From Polystyrenella longa (GTDB taxonomy: Bacteria > Planctomycetota > Planctomycetia > Planctomycetales > Planctomycetaceae): a stretch of DNA of 64,000 nt. Location: the NCBI RefSeq assembly GCF_007750395.1, contig NZ_CP036281.1, positions 3,247,001 through 3,311,000 of the forward strand, written 5' to 3'. Position 1 is the first letter of the stretch; the number at the start of each line of letters is the position of its first letter. Shown piece by piece: positions 14,460 to 23,800 of the stretch. The notes under the pieces were generated by a model that ran no database searches, was not told the DNA's origin, and saw nothing but the letters and a program-made list of their open reading frames with translations. Made by a program: the position numbers and the translations under genes.

Positions 14460-16934
14460 TTATTGAGCACCCGGTACTGGTGGAGCCAGCACGGTCGCTT
14501 CGGTGACAACATCGACTTCGATCGGGTTCGAAGCGGCACCATCACCACGGATGACAAGAATCTCTGCAGATTGGTCGTCAGCACCGATAGGGATATTGGG
14601 AACCTGGAAACGAATTCCCAAGTCATACCATCCGTAAATTTCAGCTGGATACTGCTCTCCCTCGTAAACCATGAAGAGTTCACCTGGTTCTGGACCAAAC
14701 CCTTCTCCTGCGATATTCACGATGGAACCCATGGGAACAGTGTCCGATTCCGGAGCGAAGGCCCATGGGTCAATCGGCAGAATCTCTTGATTGTTAAGCC
14801 CGATTCCATTGTTCTCACGGAACACATCATTGACTTCACGACCACTATCCACGATCACGTGCAAGAAGGAGAAGGGAACTTTACGATCCTGCTCATCTCT
14901 TCCCATCACATTCACCTCAAATGGAAGTCGAATATCGACAGAGGTGACCTCATCCGCTTCAAGTCGTTCAACTCGCACGCCTTCCTGAGGAAGACCGTCT
15001 ACAGGACGATCATCGGTGGAACCGAGTAAGGTCACATTGAAACCCTGTTCGATTGGTGCCGAGCTATTGTTACGAACCCAAACGCGATAGCGTGGTCCCA
15101 ATTCTTTTTCAACGTGTCCCGAATCAACAAATCGAACAGCCAGTAACTGGACATCAACTTCGTTAGGACTGGCAACTTCTGCTGGTGGAACATCCACCCA
15201 GGTGCCACTAGTCGCGACAGGTAATGGTTGCCAAACAGGGGTTTCATAGTATGTCCAGGCAGGAGCCGGTTCACAGATGATAGGACGAACGATGATTGGG
15301 CGTGGGTCACAAATCGGGTAACAGTGATCCCACCAGCTCCAACTCACCCAGTTGCTCCAACGAGGAGTCCAGGTATAGCGGGGATAGAAACCAGGACCGG
15401 CGTACCATGAACTGAAGTGCGTATGAGTAAAGTCACGGTGAACACCACCAATGTGACGTCGATTACGCCATCCACCATTGTTTCGAAGGTCTACAGTCAG
15501 ATCGAGACGACGGTTCAAGTCACCACGACGTTGATAGTCGAATTGGCGGCCCAGGTTGACACGACGACCGATATCAATGTTGGCGATTCGATCCAGTTTC
15601 TCAGGACGAATCACGCGATCAATCCCATTGAAACGGACATCGCGATCACGATTGTCACCGTCTCGTGCAATCAATTTCCCCCCTTTGAAACCATGGTCGT
15701 TGATATTTCTGATGAAGTCTTTGTTATCTTTTCGATCGACTTCAAACTTAGGTAAACGCTTGCCTTTCAGGTCTTTGCGATCGACTTTACCACCATCAGA
15801 CAAAAGTCGTTGACGGTCGAAGGTCGGAAGTTTGTCCATTTTAGGATCGTCACGAAAGCTTGGTCCTCGACCATCTTTTCCCTTATTGAATCGGTCACGA
15901 ATGTTATTAGCATTCTGATTGTCCTTGGAATTGTTGGAGCGATTTTCGAATCGATCCCTCAAACCTTTTCCCTCTCCGTTGCGATCAGGTTGTTTCATGT
16001 CCGGACGAATGTTTTTACCGATATCGCCTTTGTCATTCCCTTTTCGGTCCAGCAGATTGCCGGGATCAGGACGATTGTTGTCAGGTCTGTTTCCATTCTC
16101 TTTACCAGGATTTCGAAGTCGGTCGCGTAAGCCACTGACGTCTTTGTTACCGATCTTGTTTCGATTGTCGTTTCCGTTGGACTGTCCTGGTTTCAACTGA
16201 CTCGAATTGGAAGGAGGGTTTTTAGAACTGTTCTGCACGTTTCCCCGGTTGCTATTTCCCAAATTGATTCCATTGTTGCTCCCGGGATTACTAAGCCGAT
16301 CCCTTAAGGAATTGCTGTTGTTTTGATTCGTACTTGGACGTTGAAAGTTCGGTTTAGTTTGTATATTTGGATTACGGTTTTGACCACGATTCAGATCTCG
16401 CCGTGAGTTGTTGCCAATACTCGGAACATTATTCGATCCATTCGAATTTCCTCGATTGAAACTTGGAGGATTCTTGGATCCTGAGTTCGGTGCTGTCGGG
16501 GGTTTGAATGTTTGTTGTGGAGATTGACCACGATTAAAACTTCCGCGGTTACGGATACTTTGCGATCCATTTTGGGTAGACTGACCATTGGACCGGGGAG
16601 AGAAGCTGCCACGAGACGAATTTTTTGAAGAGGAATTCGGTTGAGTGAAAGATTGGCTACGGTTGAACTTGCTGGAGTTGCCCCGATTGGAACTTCCCCG
16701 ATTGGTATTCTGCGATCGATTTTGAGTCGATTTAGAATTACCTCGCGATTGGCTGGAAAACTTCCTAGCTGACTGTTGAGGCGACTTCTTACCGCCTGAG
16801 CGTTCTTTTTTGTCAGCCCCATGCACATCAGCCATGACGAGGCCCAAGGCAAGCAAGCTCCCCATCGTGTAGATCAGAAAGCGGCTAGGCAGCCTGAGTT
16901 TAAAGCGTGCGGATGAGAGAGATTTCGTCGTCAT
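14460..16934 (-). CDS. Secreted, largely disordered Asn/Ser/Arg-rich protein with CARDB- and IPT-like C-terminal domains
   Basis: The 824-residue protein has a long signal peptide (about 1-39, ending VMADVHGA). A strongly disordered region rich in Asn, Ser, Arg, Gly and Gln follows (about 40-380). It contains imperfect repeats around the core LRDRL/F: SLRDRLSNPG, GLRDRLRNPG, GLRDRFENRS and NIRDRFNKGK. A more structured middle part (about 440-580) includes a Trp/Tyr/Pro-rich stretch (WSNWVSWSWWDHCYP). The C-terminal quarter looks like two beta-sandwich domains: a CARDB-like domain (about 592-710) and an IPT/TIG-like domain (about 735-815, NIAGEGFGPEPGELFMVYEG). No enzymatic motif is visible. 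A surface or matrix structural role is an inference. It has its own terminator and is divergent from the lipid locus. Confidence 0.8.
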   Translation of the reverse strand: MTTKSLSSARFKLRLPSRFLIYTMGSLLALGLVMADVHGADKKERSGGKKSPQQSARKFSSQSRGNSKSTQNRSQNTNRGSSNRGNSSKFNRSQSFTQPNSSSKNSSRGSFSPRSNGQSTQNGSQSIRNRGSFNRGQSPQQTFKPPTAPNSGSKNPPSFNRGNSNGSNNVPSIGNNSRRDLNRGQNRNPNIQTKPNFQRPSTNQNNSNSLRDRLSNPGSNNGINLGNSNRGNVQNSSKNPPSNSSQLKPGQSNGNDNRNKIGNKDVSGLRDRLRNPGKENGNRPDNNRPDPGNLLDRKGNDKGDIGKNIRPDMKQPDRNGEGKGLRDRFENRSNNSKDNQNANNIRDRFNKGKDGRGPSFRDDPKMDKLPTFDRQRLLSDGGKVDRKDLKGKRLPKFEVDRKDNKDFIRNINDHGFKGGKLIARDGDNRDRDVRFNGIDRVIRPEKLDRIANIDIGRRVNLGRQFDYQRRGDLNRRLDLTVDLRNNGGWRNRRHIGGVHRDFTHTHFSSWYAGPGFYPRYTWTPRWSNWVSWSWWDHCYPICDPRPIIVRPIICEPAPAWTYYETPVWQPLPVATSGTWVDVPPAEVASPNEVDVQLLAVRFVDSGHVEKELGPRYRVWVRNNSSAPIEQGFNVTLLGSTDDRPVDGLPQEGVRVERLEADEVTSVDIRLPFEVNVMGRDEQDRKVPFSFLHVIVDSGREVNDVFRENNGIGLNNQEILPIDPWAFAPESDTVPMGSIVNIAGEGFGPEPGELFMVYEGEQYPAEIYGWYDLGIRFQVPNIPIGADDQSAEILVIRGDGAASNPIEVDVVTEATVLAPPVPGAQ

Positions 16935-17204
16935 GAGAAGTGCCTCCGGATTGGAAGGTTAGAAGTGAAAGAGATGGAGTACCAAGGAGTATTGCGCATA
17001 GCATGCCAAACTCATTGATATCCGGCGCACCTGGGAAGAAGGGAGTTCATCTACCGGTATATCACGGATTTAAAGCGTATGACACCATAATCAGAAGGAT
17101 CGATTTAAAAGTTCCACACTCGCCAATGCGTTGTCAATTTGATTTATCTCGATCTTTTTGACAACATCTTTGACTGACATTGGGTAAGGAGAAAGACTAA
17201 ATGC

Positions 17205-17220
17205 CATGGTTCAAACCATG
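17205..17220. repeat. Perfect 16-base inverted repeat, operator-like
   Basis: CATGGTT-CA-AACCATG is a perfect dyad with 7-base arms and a 2-base centre. It overlaps the tiny MPWFKP frame. The spacing is right for a dimeric repressor site, but no known operator was matched. Confidence 0.4.
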
Positions 17221-17427
17221 AGATTTAATCGTTAATAAGATCACAACTGGAACATACGGTCGGGGGAACAGGGGCGACTTTACGAAACGTGAGGTTTTTT
17301 CGAATCAAGTACTCTGGGAGAAGATCAATGTTGTAAAGTAGTAACACTGGATGTTATGCGGGGAAAATGGTAAATTTTAGGCTGGTTTGCTCTAAAAAAC
17401 CCTTAGCGCCGTGTGCCCGACCAACCT

Positions 17428-17454
17428 GAATCAATTGTGGGTCAATTGGTTCAA
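17428..17454. repeat. 27-base inverted repeat upstream of the lipid-locus promoter
   Basis: TGAATCAATTG and CAATTGGTTCA form 11-base arms with one mismatch around a 5-base centre (TGGGT). The dyad lies about 74 bases upstream of the -35 box at 17528, a position typical of activator binding. It is not followed by a T-run, so it is not a terminator. Confidence 0.45.
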
Positions 17455-17527
17455 CCTAATTAAGAATAGGCATGGTCGGTACTTACGTTGCCAACCTGAT
17501 AACGTGCAATAACGATTCAAGAGGTTA

Positions 17528-17556
17528 TTGATTGAGTGCAGAAAACTCGGTATAGT
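17528..17556 (+). promoter_or_regulatory. Sigma-70-type promoter of the lipid locus
   Basis: TTGATT (17528-17533) and TATAGT (17551-17556) are separated by exactly 17 bases, each close to the bacterial consensus hexamer. Transcription would start near 17563, giving a leader of about 165 bases before the ATG of the thioester reductase gene. Confidence 0.5.
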
Positions 17557-17728
17557 CGAGTTACACATCTGCCTATCTTGAATAACCTCCATATATACAC
17601 ATAAGTTCAACACAGCTATTTACGTAAAGCCTTTCAGAAGGTTGGGGAACACTTCTGAACCGAGGCGTCGACTGTTGTTATCTAGCGACCACGGAGGTTC
17701 GCACCACTCAGGGTATAAAAGTCACCAA

Positions 17729-19264
17729 ATGGAATATCTACTCCTTTCGGGTGCATCTGGACTGCTGGGAACGTATTTGATGCACGACCTGATGGGTCGT
17801 GGGGTCAAACTTGCGGTACTGGTTCGTTCCAATCGAATGGCCTCCGCAGCCCAACGTGTGGAAACTCAACTCGCGTTTTGGGAAAAGCAGCTGGGTCATA
17901 CATTGCCGCGCCCCGTGATATTAGAGGGTGATCTCTCGTCATCGACATTAAATATGTCGGAGGCCGACCTGAAGTGGGTGGAGAACAACTGCAAGGCATT
18001 CATGCACAATGCTGCGAGCCTGACCTTCTACGCAAAAGATGAAGTCGGTGAGCCCTGGAAATCCAACAGAGAGGGAACTCGCAATGTACTCGCCTTCTGC
18101 AAAGAGCGTGGCATCCGAGAGTTCCATCACGTTTCCACTGCTTACGTTTGTGGAAAACGTCGGGGCGAATTAATTCGAGAGACCGACGTTGATGTCGGTC
18201 AGGAACCGGGTAACGATTACGAACGAAGTAAACTCGATTCGGAATTAATGGTACGTAGCGCCGACTTTATCGATTCGCTTACCGTTTATCGTCCGGCCAT
18301 TATCGTCGGTGATGCCAAAACGGGATATACCACGACCTATCACGGTTTTTACGTTCCGCTCAAACTGATCGCGACCTTGCTTTCCAAAGTCGCTGCAGGA
18401 AGCGCGTCTCAGGAAATGATCAAAGCGGGTATCCGCATGGGAAGCGTGCGTCTGCAACAGGCATTAAATGTTACCGGCGACGAACAGAAAAACTTCGTTC
18501 CGGTCGACTGGGTTTCTGCTTGCATGACCGAAATCTACTGCAATCAGGCAAATCATGGCCAGACATATCATCTGACTCCGCGGAATACCGTTCCTGTAAC
18601 GATTTTCCAAAAGGTCTGGGAAGAGATCTTCTTCGAGTTCAATGAACTCCCTAAGGGTGAAAACAGCGACGCGACGATTAACTTCGATGAGTTCGAAAGT
18701 TACTTCGTCAATCAAATGAAAACATATCAGTCTTACTGGGGTGACGATCCTCAATTCGACTATAGCAACCTGGATAAAGCCTGCCCCAACCTGCCCTGCC
18801 CGACGATCGATGAAGAGATGATGAGGAATCTCTGTCGGTTCGCCATCAAGGACAACTTTGGCTGGCCGAAACCCCCCGTCGTTAAACCGGAAGCAACTGT
18901 GAACAGCTATATGGAAAACAAATTTCCAGAAGCCTCACCGTCCGGTAATACCGAACAGCACAATTACTCTCTTTGTGTCAGTGGCGAAGGGGGAGGTGAT
19001 TGGGTGATCCGGGTAGAAGGTGGCACGATTATATCGGCTGAACGGGGAACAGGTTCAAAAAGCGAGGGGAATCTATGCCTGAACATGCACACGTTCCTAC
19101 GTCTCACCCAAAAAGAAGTTACAGTTGAAGAAACCATTCAGACTGGACAGTTGCTCGTGGAAGGTTCCGAGACCAACGATGCCGTCAATCTACTGAAACA
19201 GTTAATTGAAGAAGACTCTTCTCTTACGGCAAATCGTTCTCAGTCTGTCACGATGCATACTTGA
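17729..19264 (+). CDS. Thioester reductase-type SDR fused to an SCP2-like lipid-binding domain
   Basis: The 511-residue protein begins with an extended short-chain dehydrogenase domain of the thioester-reductase / male-sterility type (about 1-385). SGASGLLGTYL (6-16) is the GxxGxxG nucleotide site, and VSTAYV plus YERSK supply the catalytic Ser/Thr-Tyr-Lys set. Such domains reduce ACP- or CoA-bound acyl thioesters with NADPH to aldehydes or alcohols. The C-terminal ~100 residues (about 400-500: WVIRVEGGTIISAERGTG, then TGQLLVEG) resemble an SCP2 sterol-carrier domain, which holds a lipid in a hydrophobic pocket. An upstream TTG at 17642 would add 29 unlikely residues; the ATG here places the Rossmann motif at the usual distance. 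As first gene of the lipid locus it is the likely chain-release enzyme. The SCP2 call is moderate. Confidence 0.85.
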   Translation: MEYLLLSGASGLLGTYLMHDLMGRGVKLAVLVRSNRMASAAQRVETQLAFWEKQLGHTLPRPVILEGDLSSSTLNMSEADLKWVENNCKAFMHNAASLTFYAKDEVGEPWKSNREGTRNVLAFCKERGIREFHHVSTAYVCGKRRGELIRETDVDVGQEPGNDYERSKLDSELMVRSADFIDSLTVYRPAIIVGDAKTGYTTTYHGFYVPLKLIATLLSKVAAGSASQEMIKAGIRMGSVRLQQALNVTGDEQKNFVPVDWVSACMTEIYCNQANHGQTYHLTPRNTVPVTIFQKVWEEIFFEFNELPKGENSDATINFDEFESYFVNQMKTYQSYWGDDPQFDYSNLDKACPNLPCPTIDEEMMRNLCRFAIKDNFGWPKPPVVKPEATVNSYMENKFPEASPSGNTEQHNYSLCVSGEGGGDWVIRVEGGTIISAERGTGSKSEGNLCLNMHTFLRLTQKEVTVEETIQTGQLLVEGSETNDAVNLLKQLIEEDSSLTANRSQSVTMHT

Positions 19265-19386
19265 GACACATCCTGCTTGCGGCATTAAAATTGCGTTCTT
19301 AACCGTTGGCAATCCTGACAAAGACATCAACAGTAATACACCGGATCATATAACAACTAAGTACTTTTTGTACCTGGAGCATTAAC

Positions 19387-20571
19387 GTGAGTTCAACGAT
19401 CAACCCGGCAGGGTCCGCAGCAGGACATCCTCAAGGTCAAGGCCAAGCTCAGCCACAAATCATTCACTTTGACGCCACGATTCGCCGCAAAGATAAAATG
19501 CGAAATAAGGCGATTGGCACACAGCCCAATGCCCCCGCGTTAAACGGCCATGCCGTCGCGGCTGTTCAGCCGGCTATGCCTCAGGCTGCTCCTGCACCAG
19601 TACAACCCACTCCTGCTCCAGTCCAGGCAGCTCCGGCGCCCGTGACAGCCGCACCAATGGCAGCCACTCCTGTGCAACCAGCTGCACCTGCTCCGCAAGC
19701 AACTGCAGCAGCCAGCCCGGCTGCAGTGGACAACAGCAATAAAAAGAAACTCACGATTCCGGAACTCGAACAGTTCCTGATTGACTTCGTAGTCGAGCAA
19801 ACCGGTTACCCGGCCGAGATGGTCGAACTGGACGCCGACCTGGAAGCCGACCTCGGCATCGACAGCATCAAAAAAGCTCAGATGTTCGGAGAAATTGCTG
19901 AACAGGTTGTTCTGGATGTCGAAATCGAAATGTCCGCAGATATGTCTCTGGACGACTTCCCGACTCTGCGAAGCATTATCGAATTCATCACGACACCGAA
20001 AGCAGCACCGGCCAACGGTACTGCCGCTCCGGCGGTTGCCGCACCAGTCGCTTACGCCTCACCGGTTGCTGCCCCTGTTGCAGTAGCTCCTGCTACACCC
20101 ACCCCTGTTCAGCCAACTCCGGCTGCTCCGGTACCCGTCGCCGCGAGACCAGTTGCCCCCGCAGCACCTGTTCCAGTTCAACCAGTCGCGGCTGCTCCAG
20201 TAATGCCTCAGCCCGTACAAACAGTGGCACCGACAGCACCTGCTGCACCCGTCACCGCCTCACATGCACCAGCAATGAGTAACGGTGCTGCCGCAACTTC
20301 AACCGTGCCAAAGAAAAAGCTGACTCCAGCAGAACTGGAACAGTTCCTGATCGACTTCGTCGTTGAGCAGACCGGTTATCCCACTGAGATGGTGGAGATG
20401 GATGCCGACCTGGAAGCCGACCTTGGTATCGACAGCATCAAAAAAGCACAGATGTTCGGTGAAATCGCAGAGCAAGTCGAACTCGAAAAAGAGATCGAAC
20501 TGACTGCAGATATGTCGCTCGATGATTTCCCAACATTGCGAAGCATCACCGAATTTATTCAGCAGTCCTAA
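19387..20571 (+). CDS. Stand-alone tandem acyl carrier protein of the lipid synthase
   Basis: The 394-residue protein consists of two nearly identical Pfa-type ACP domains (about 119-199 and 309-391) separated and preceded by long Ala/Pro/Val linkers. Both keep LGIDSIKK with the phosphopantetheine-accepting Ser (Ser160 and Ser350). In polyunsaturated-fatty-acid synthases such tandem ACPs normally lie inside the large PfaA protein; here they form a separate protein and must dock in trans. The start is a GTG with GGAG about 9 bases upstream. The residues before the first ACP include a charged segment (ATIRRKDKMRNK) that might be a docking element, by inference only. A hairpin with a T-run lies between this gene and the synthase gene, so the ACP may be made in excess. 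Confidence 0.9.
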   Translation: MSSTINPAGSAAGHPQGQGQAQPQIIHFDATIRRKDKMRNKAIGTQPNAPALNGHAVAAVQPAMPQAAPAPVQPTPAPVQAAPAPVTAAPMAATPVQPAAPAPQATAAASPAAVDNSNKKKLTIPELEQFLIDFVVEQTGYPAEMVELDADLEADLGIDSIKKAQMFGEIAEQVVLDVEIEMSADMSLDDFPTLRSIIEFITTPKAAPANGTAAPAVAAPVAYASPVAAPVAVAPATPTPVQPTPAAPVPVAARPVAPAAPVPVQPVAAAPVMPQPVQTVAPTAPAAPVTASHAPAMSNGAAATSTVPKKKLTPAELEQFLIDFVVEQTGYPTEMVEMDADLEADLGIDSIKKAQMFGEIAEQVELEKEIELTADMSLDDFPTLRSITEFIQQS

Positions 20572-20737
20572 AGACTGACGGACTGACCGGAAGTACTTGA
20601 GCTCTTTCCAGTGCTTCCGGAAAAAAGGCAGAGAGATCTGCGATTCAGTCCATAGATTTCCTACACCTGAATTAACCCAATCGAAACGGTCGCGCCCTCG
20701 GTGCGTCCTTTGGGTTAGGGCACAATTAAATAAGTTT

Positions 20738-20759
20738 GAGGGACTCTGTCCCTCTTTTT
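20738..20759 (+). terminator. Intergenic terminator-like hairpin between ACP and synthase genes
   Basis: GAGGGAC-TCT-GTCCCTC is a perfect 7-base-pair stem with a 3-base loop followed by five T residues. It lies 53 bases before the ATG of the synthase gene. Partial termination here would give more ACP than synthase transcript; alternatively the synthase has its own promoter. Confidence 0.6.
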
Positions 20760-20812
20760 CGCATTTCATCATTACTGTTGAATGTAGTTCAAAACAAAAG
20801 AACGACCTGACC

Positions 20813-23800
20813 ATGCAAAACAGCTCAGATAAACCATTGGCAATCGTCGGACTGGCTTGTCGTTTACCCGGTGCAGACAACATCGATGAATACTGGGACA
20901 TGCTCATCAATGGCAAAAGCCAGTTGGGAGAACTTCCCATTGAGCGATTCGATCCGGAACTACATTACAGCCCCCGCAAAGATGACCCCACCCGGTCCTA
21001 CACGCGACTCGGCGGTATCGTTCCAGATCGCCCAACCGATCTCAATAAATGCCCCCTGCCTGCCGATTCTCTCGAACGATTTCACAAACTGCATCTGAAC
21101 CTCTGCGAAGTTGCCTACGATGCTTGTGTAAACGCTGGATATGATCCGCTCAACATATCTCAGGGAAAATCGGGCGTCTATATCGGGCACACTCCTCCGG
21201 GTCAAACCGTTGGCAAACTGATTCACGCCTATCAGATTGAACACTCTACAGAACTCCTGAAGTCGTCGGAAAGCCTCGCTGCTGCCGCTCCTGGTCAGAC
21301 GGACGATGTCATCCAGGAAATGGTCGACACTGTCCGTAACGAGTTTCCAGAAGATCATCCGGCATTCAAAATCTGCTCGAACGCTTACCACGCCGCTGGC
21401 GCCATTTCATCAGCCTTCAAACTGGATGGTCCTGCGATGGCGTTTGACGCCGCGTGTGCTTCCGGTATGAGAGCCTTCGCCGCTGCCAGTCATGCTCTGC
21501 AGTTGGGTGAAATCAACATGGCGTTGATCGGGTCAGCTTCTTACAGTAATTCGGATACACTGACGCTCTTCTCACAAGCCCAGTCCGTGAGCCCAACTGG
21601 AACTCGTCCTTACGATAACAATGCTGATGGTTTGATCGCTTCCGAAGGGTATGTCATCTTCGTGATGAAAACTCTGGAACAGGCCATCGCAGATAACGAT
21701 GACATCAAAGCTGTCGTACGCGGCGTAGGAGTTTCTTCCGACGGCAAAGGCAAGAGCCTGTGGGCACCACGTAAAGAAGGCCAGATCGAAGCAATCAAAC
21801 GTGCCTACGGTGGGGACCTCTCCCCTTCGCAGCTGCAGTACCTCGAAATGCACGCCACCTCAACACAGGTTGGCGACGCCACCGAGATGGAAGCCATTAC
21901 GCAGATCTTCAAAGATCAACTCCCGGAAGGTTATCAGATTCCGGTTGGAAGCGTGAAAGCGAATGTGGGGCACACGCTGGAAACAGCCGGTATGGCGAGC
22001 ATCGCCAAGACCATCCTGGCCATGAACGAGGGGCTCATTCCGCCTCAGATCAACATCACAGAACTCAACAAGAATATTCCTTGGGACCAGATTCCTTTCT
22101 ACGTCCCACTGCAAGCCTACCACTGGCCAGAACCTGCTCCCGGAAAACCTCGGCTTGCCGCCGTGAACGCATTTGGTATTGGTGGCCTAAACGTGCACGT
22201 CGTATTGGAAGGTTATCAACCAGAATACTCGAAGGCGCTCGTCAAGAAACAAAAACCCGAAGTGAAACTTGACGCCGATGATGAAGCCATCGCCATCGTA
22301 GGACGAGGCGCGATTCTTCCCGGAGCACGCACCATCGAAGCTCTGTGGGATCAACTCAACAGTGGCCAGGACTTCTTTACCGATGCTCCTGCCAGCCGTT
22401 GGAACAAAGAGTTGGGAACAAGCAAACCAGGCGAAGATGACCGCTGGTCCATTCCCATCACGACCGGTGCCTACATTACCGACTTTGAATACGACTGGAA
22501 GAAACACAAAGTTCCTCCCAAACAGATTTTGAGCGCCGATCCTCTGCAGTTCATGCTGCTCGATGCCACCGACCAGGCCCTGCAGGAAATTGGCTACCCC
22601 GAAAAACCGCTCGATAAAATGCGAACGGGAGCCATTGTCGGAACCATCTTTGGGGGTGCGTTCACGAACGATCTACAACATGGTTTAAACCTGACCCGCA
22701 ACCGGAAAATGCTCTCCGATATCCTGCGTGGTAAAGGAGTCGCCGAAGATCAGATCGAAGCGGTTGCCGAAGAGTTTCAGCAGCAAATCCTGAAACGATA
22801 CCCAGCGTTGATCGACGAAACAGGCAGCTTCACTGCCAGCACGCTTTCTTCACGCTTAACCAAAACATTCGACCTGATGGGCGGCGCTGTTGCCGTCGAT
22901 GGTGGAGAATGCAGTTCATTCGCCGCTTTGGCAACCTGTATCGATATTCTGCGATCGGGTGAAAGCGACGTCATGATCTGTGCCAGCGGTCAACGCGCTT
23001 GTGACTTCGCCAGCTACCAGATGCTCAAAGTCAATAACCTTCTCTCCCATCAGGAAACCTCGCACGGCCCCTTTGGTAAAGACGCCGATGGTGTCATTCC
23101 AGGTGAGTCCGTTGGCGTGGTCATTCTCAAACGTCTGTCAGATGCTAAACGGGATGGCGATAAGATTCACGGCATCATTCGTGGCATCGGTTGCTCACGT
23201 AAAGATGACCTCGCCGAAGGCCTGCAATCCGCCATGGAACGGGCACTCGAAAACGCCGGCATTAATGCAGAGAATGTCTCACTTGTCGAAACAGCCACCG
23301 GTGGTGCTCCTGAAGAATCACGGGCAGAAATTGATGCACTGACCAAAGTCTACGGATCCAACGCCCGCCGGGCTCCGCTCTACCTCGGTTCGGCTGTCGC
23401 AATGTACGGTCACTCACGCGGCGGGTCAGGAATGACATCCTTACTCAAATCAATGGGTGAACTGGCAAACACAACATTGCCATCATCACCCAATATGGAT
23501 AACTGCGCAAATTATCTGGCCGACCAACAGAACACACTCTGCCCCGTCAGCGAGAACACCGCTCTAGTGGGCCTGAACGAAGACGGAAAAGTTTACGCCG
23601 GCATCGATTCCTACGCTGAATCCGACGTCTGCTACCATCTCATTGTGGAAGGACCGACAAAACTGTCTTACGAACCCGAAAACCTGACCACGACACCGGC
23701 TGCTGCATCTTCACAACCAGCCGATACTCCTAGCTCCGAATCATTATCATATGGGGAATATTACATTGCCCGCGTGAGTGCTGTTGATTGGGATGAACTG

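Larger units (their letters stand above)
16935..17728. promoter_or_regulatory. Divergent control region of the lipid locus
   Basis: A 794-base noncoding, AT-rich region between the disordered-protein gene and the thioester reductase gene. It contains several dyads, described separately, and one good sigma-70-type promoter facing the lipid locus. A six-codon frame (ATG at 17201, stop at 17219-17221, encoding MPWFKP) lies 9 bases behind a strong AAGGAG and could be a leader peptide or chance. No other gene was seen. Confidence 0.5.

Noticed and set aside
19741-20560. Tandem DNA repeat suggesting a mobile or repetitive element
   Set aside because: The similarity is explained by the two homologous ACP domains.
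20597-20812. Extended TTG start for the synthase
   Set aside because: It would translate the terminator-like hairpin and add 72 residues with no domain before the KS; the ATG at 20813 begins the KS directly.
20299-20940. 213-codon frame on the - strand
   Set aside because: It is antisense to the second ACP domain and the start of the synthase and has no family resemblance.
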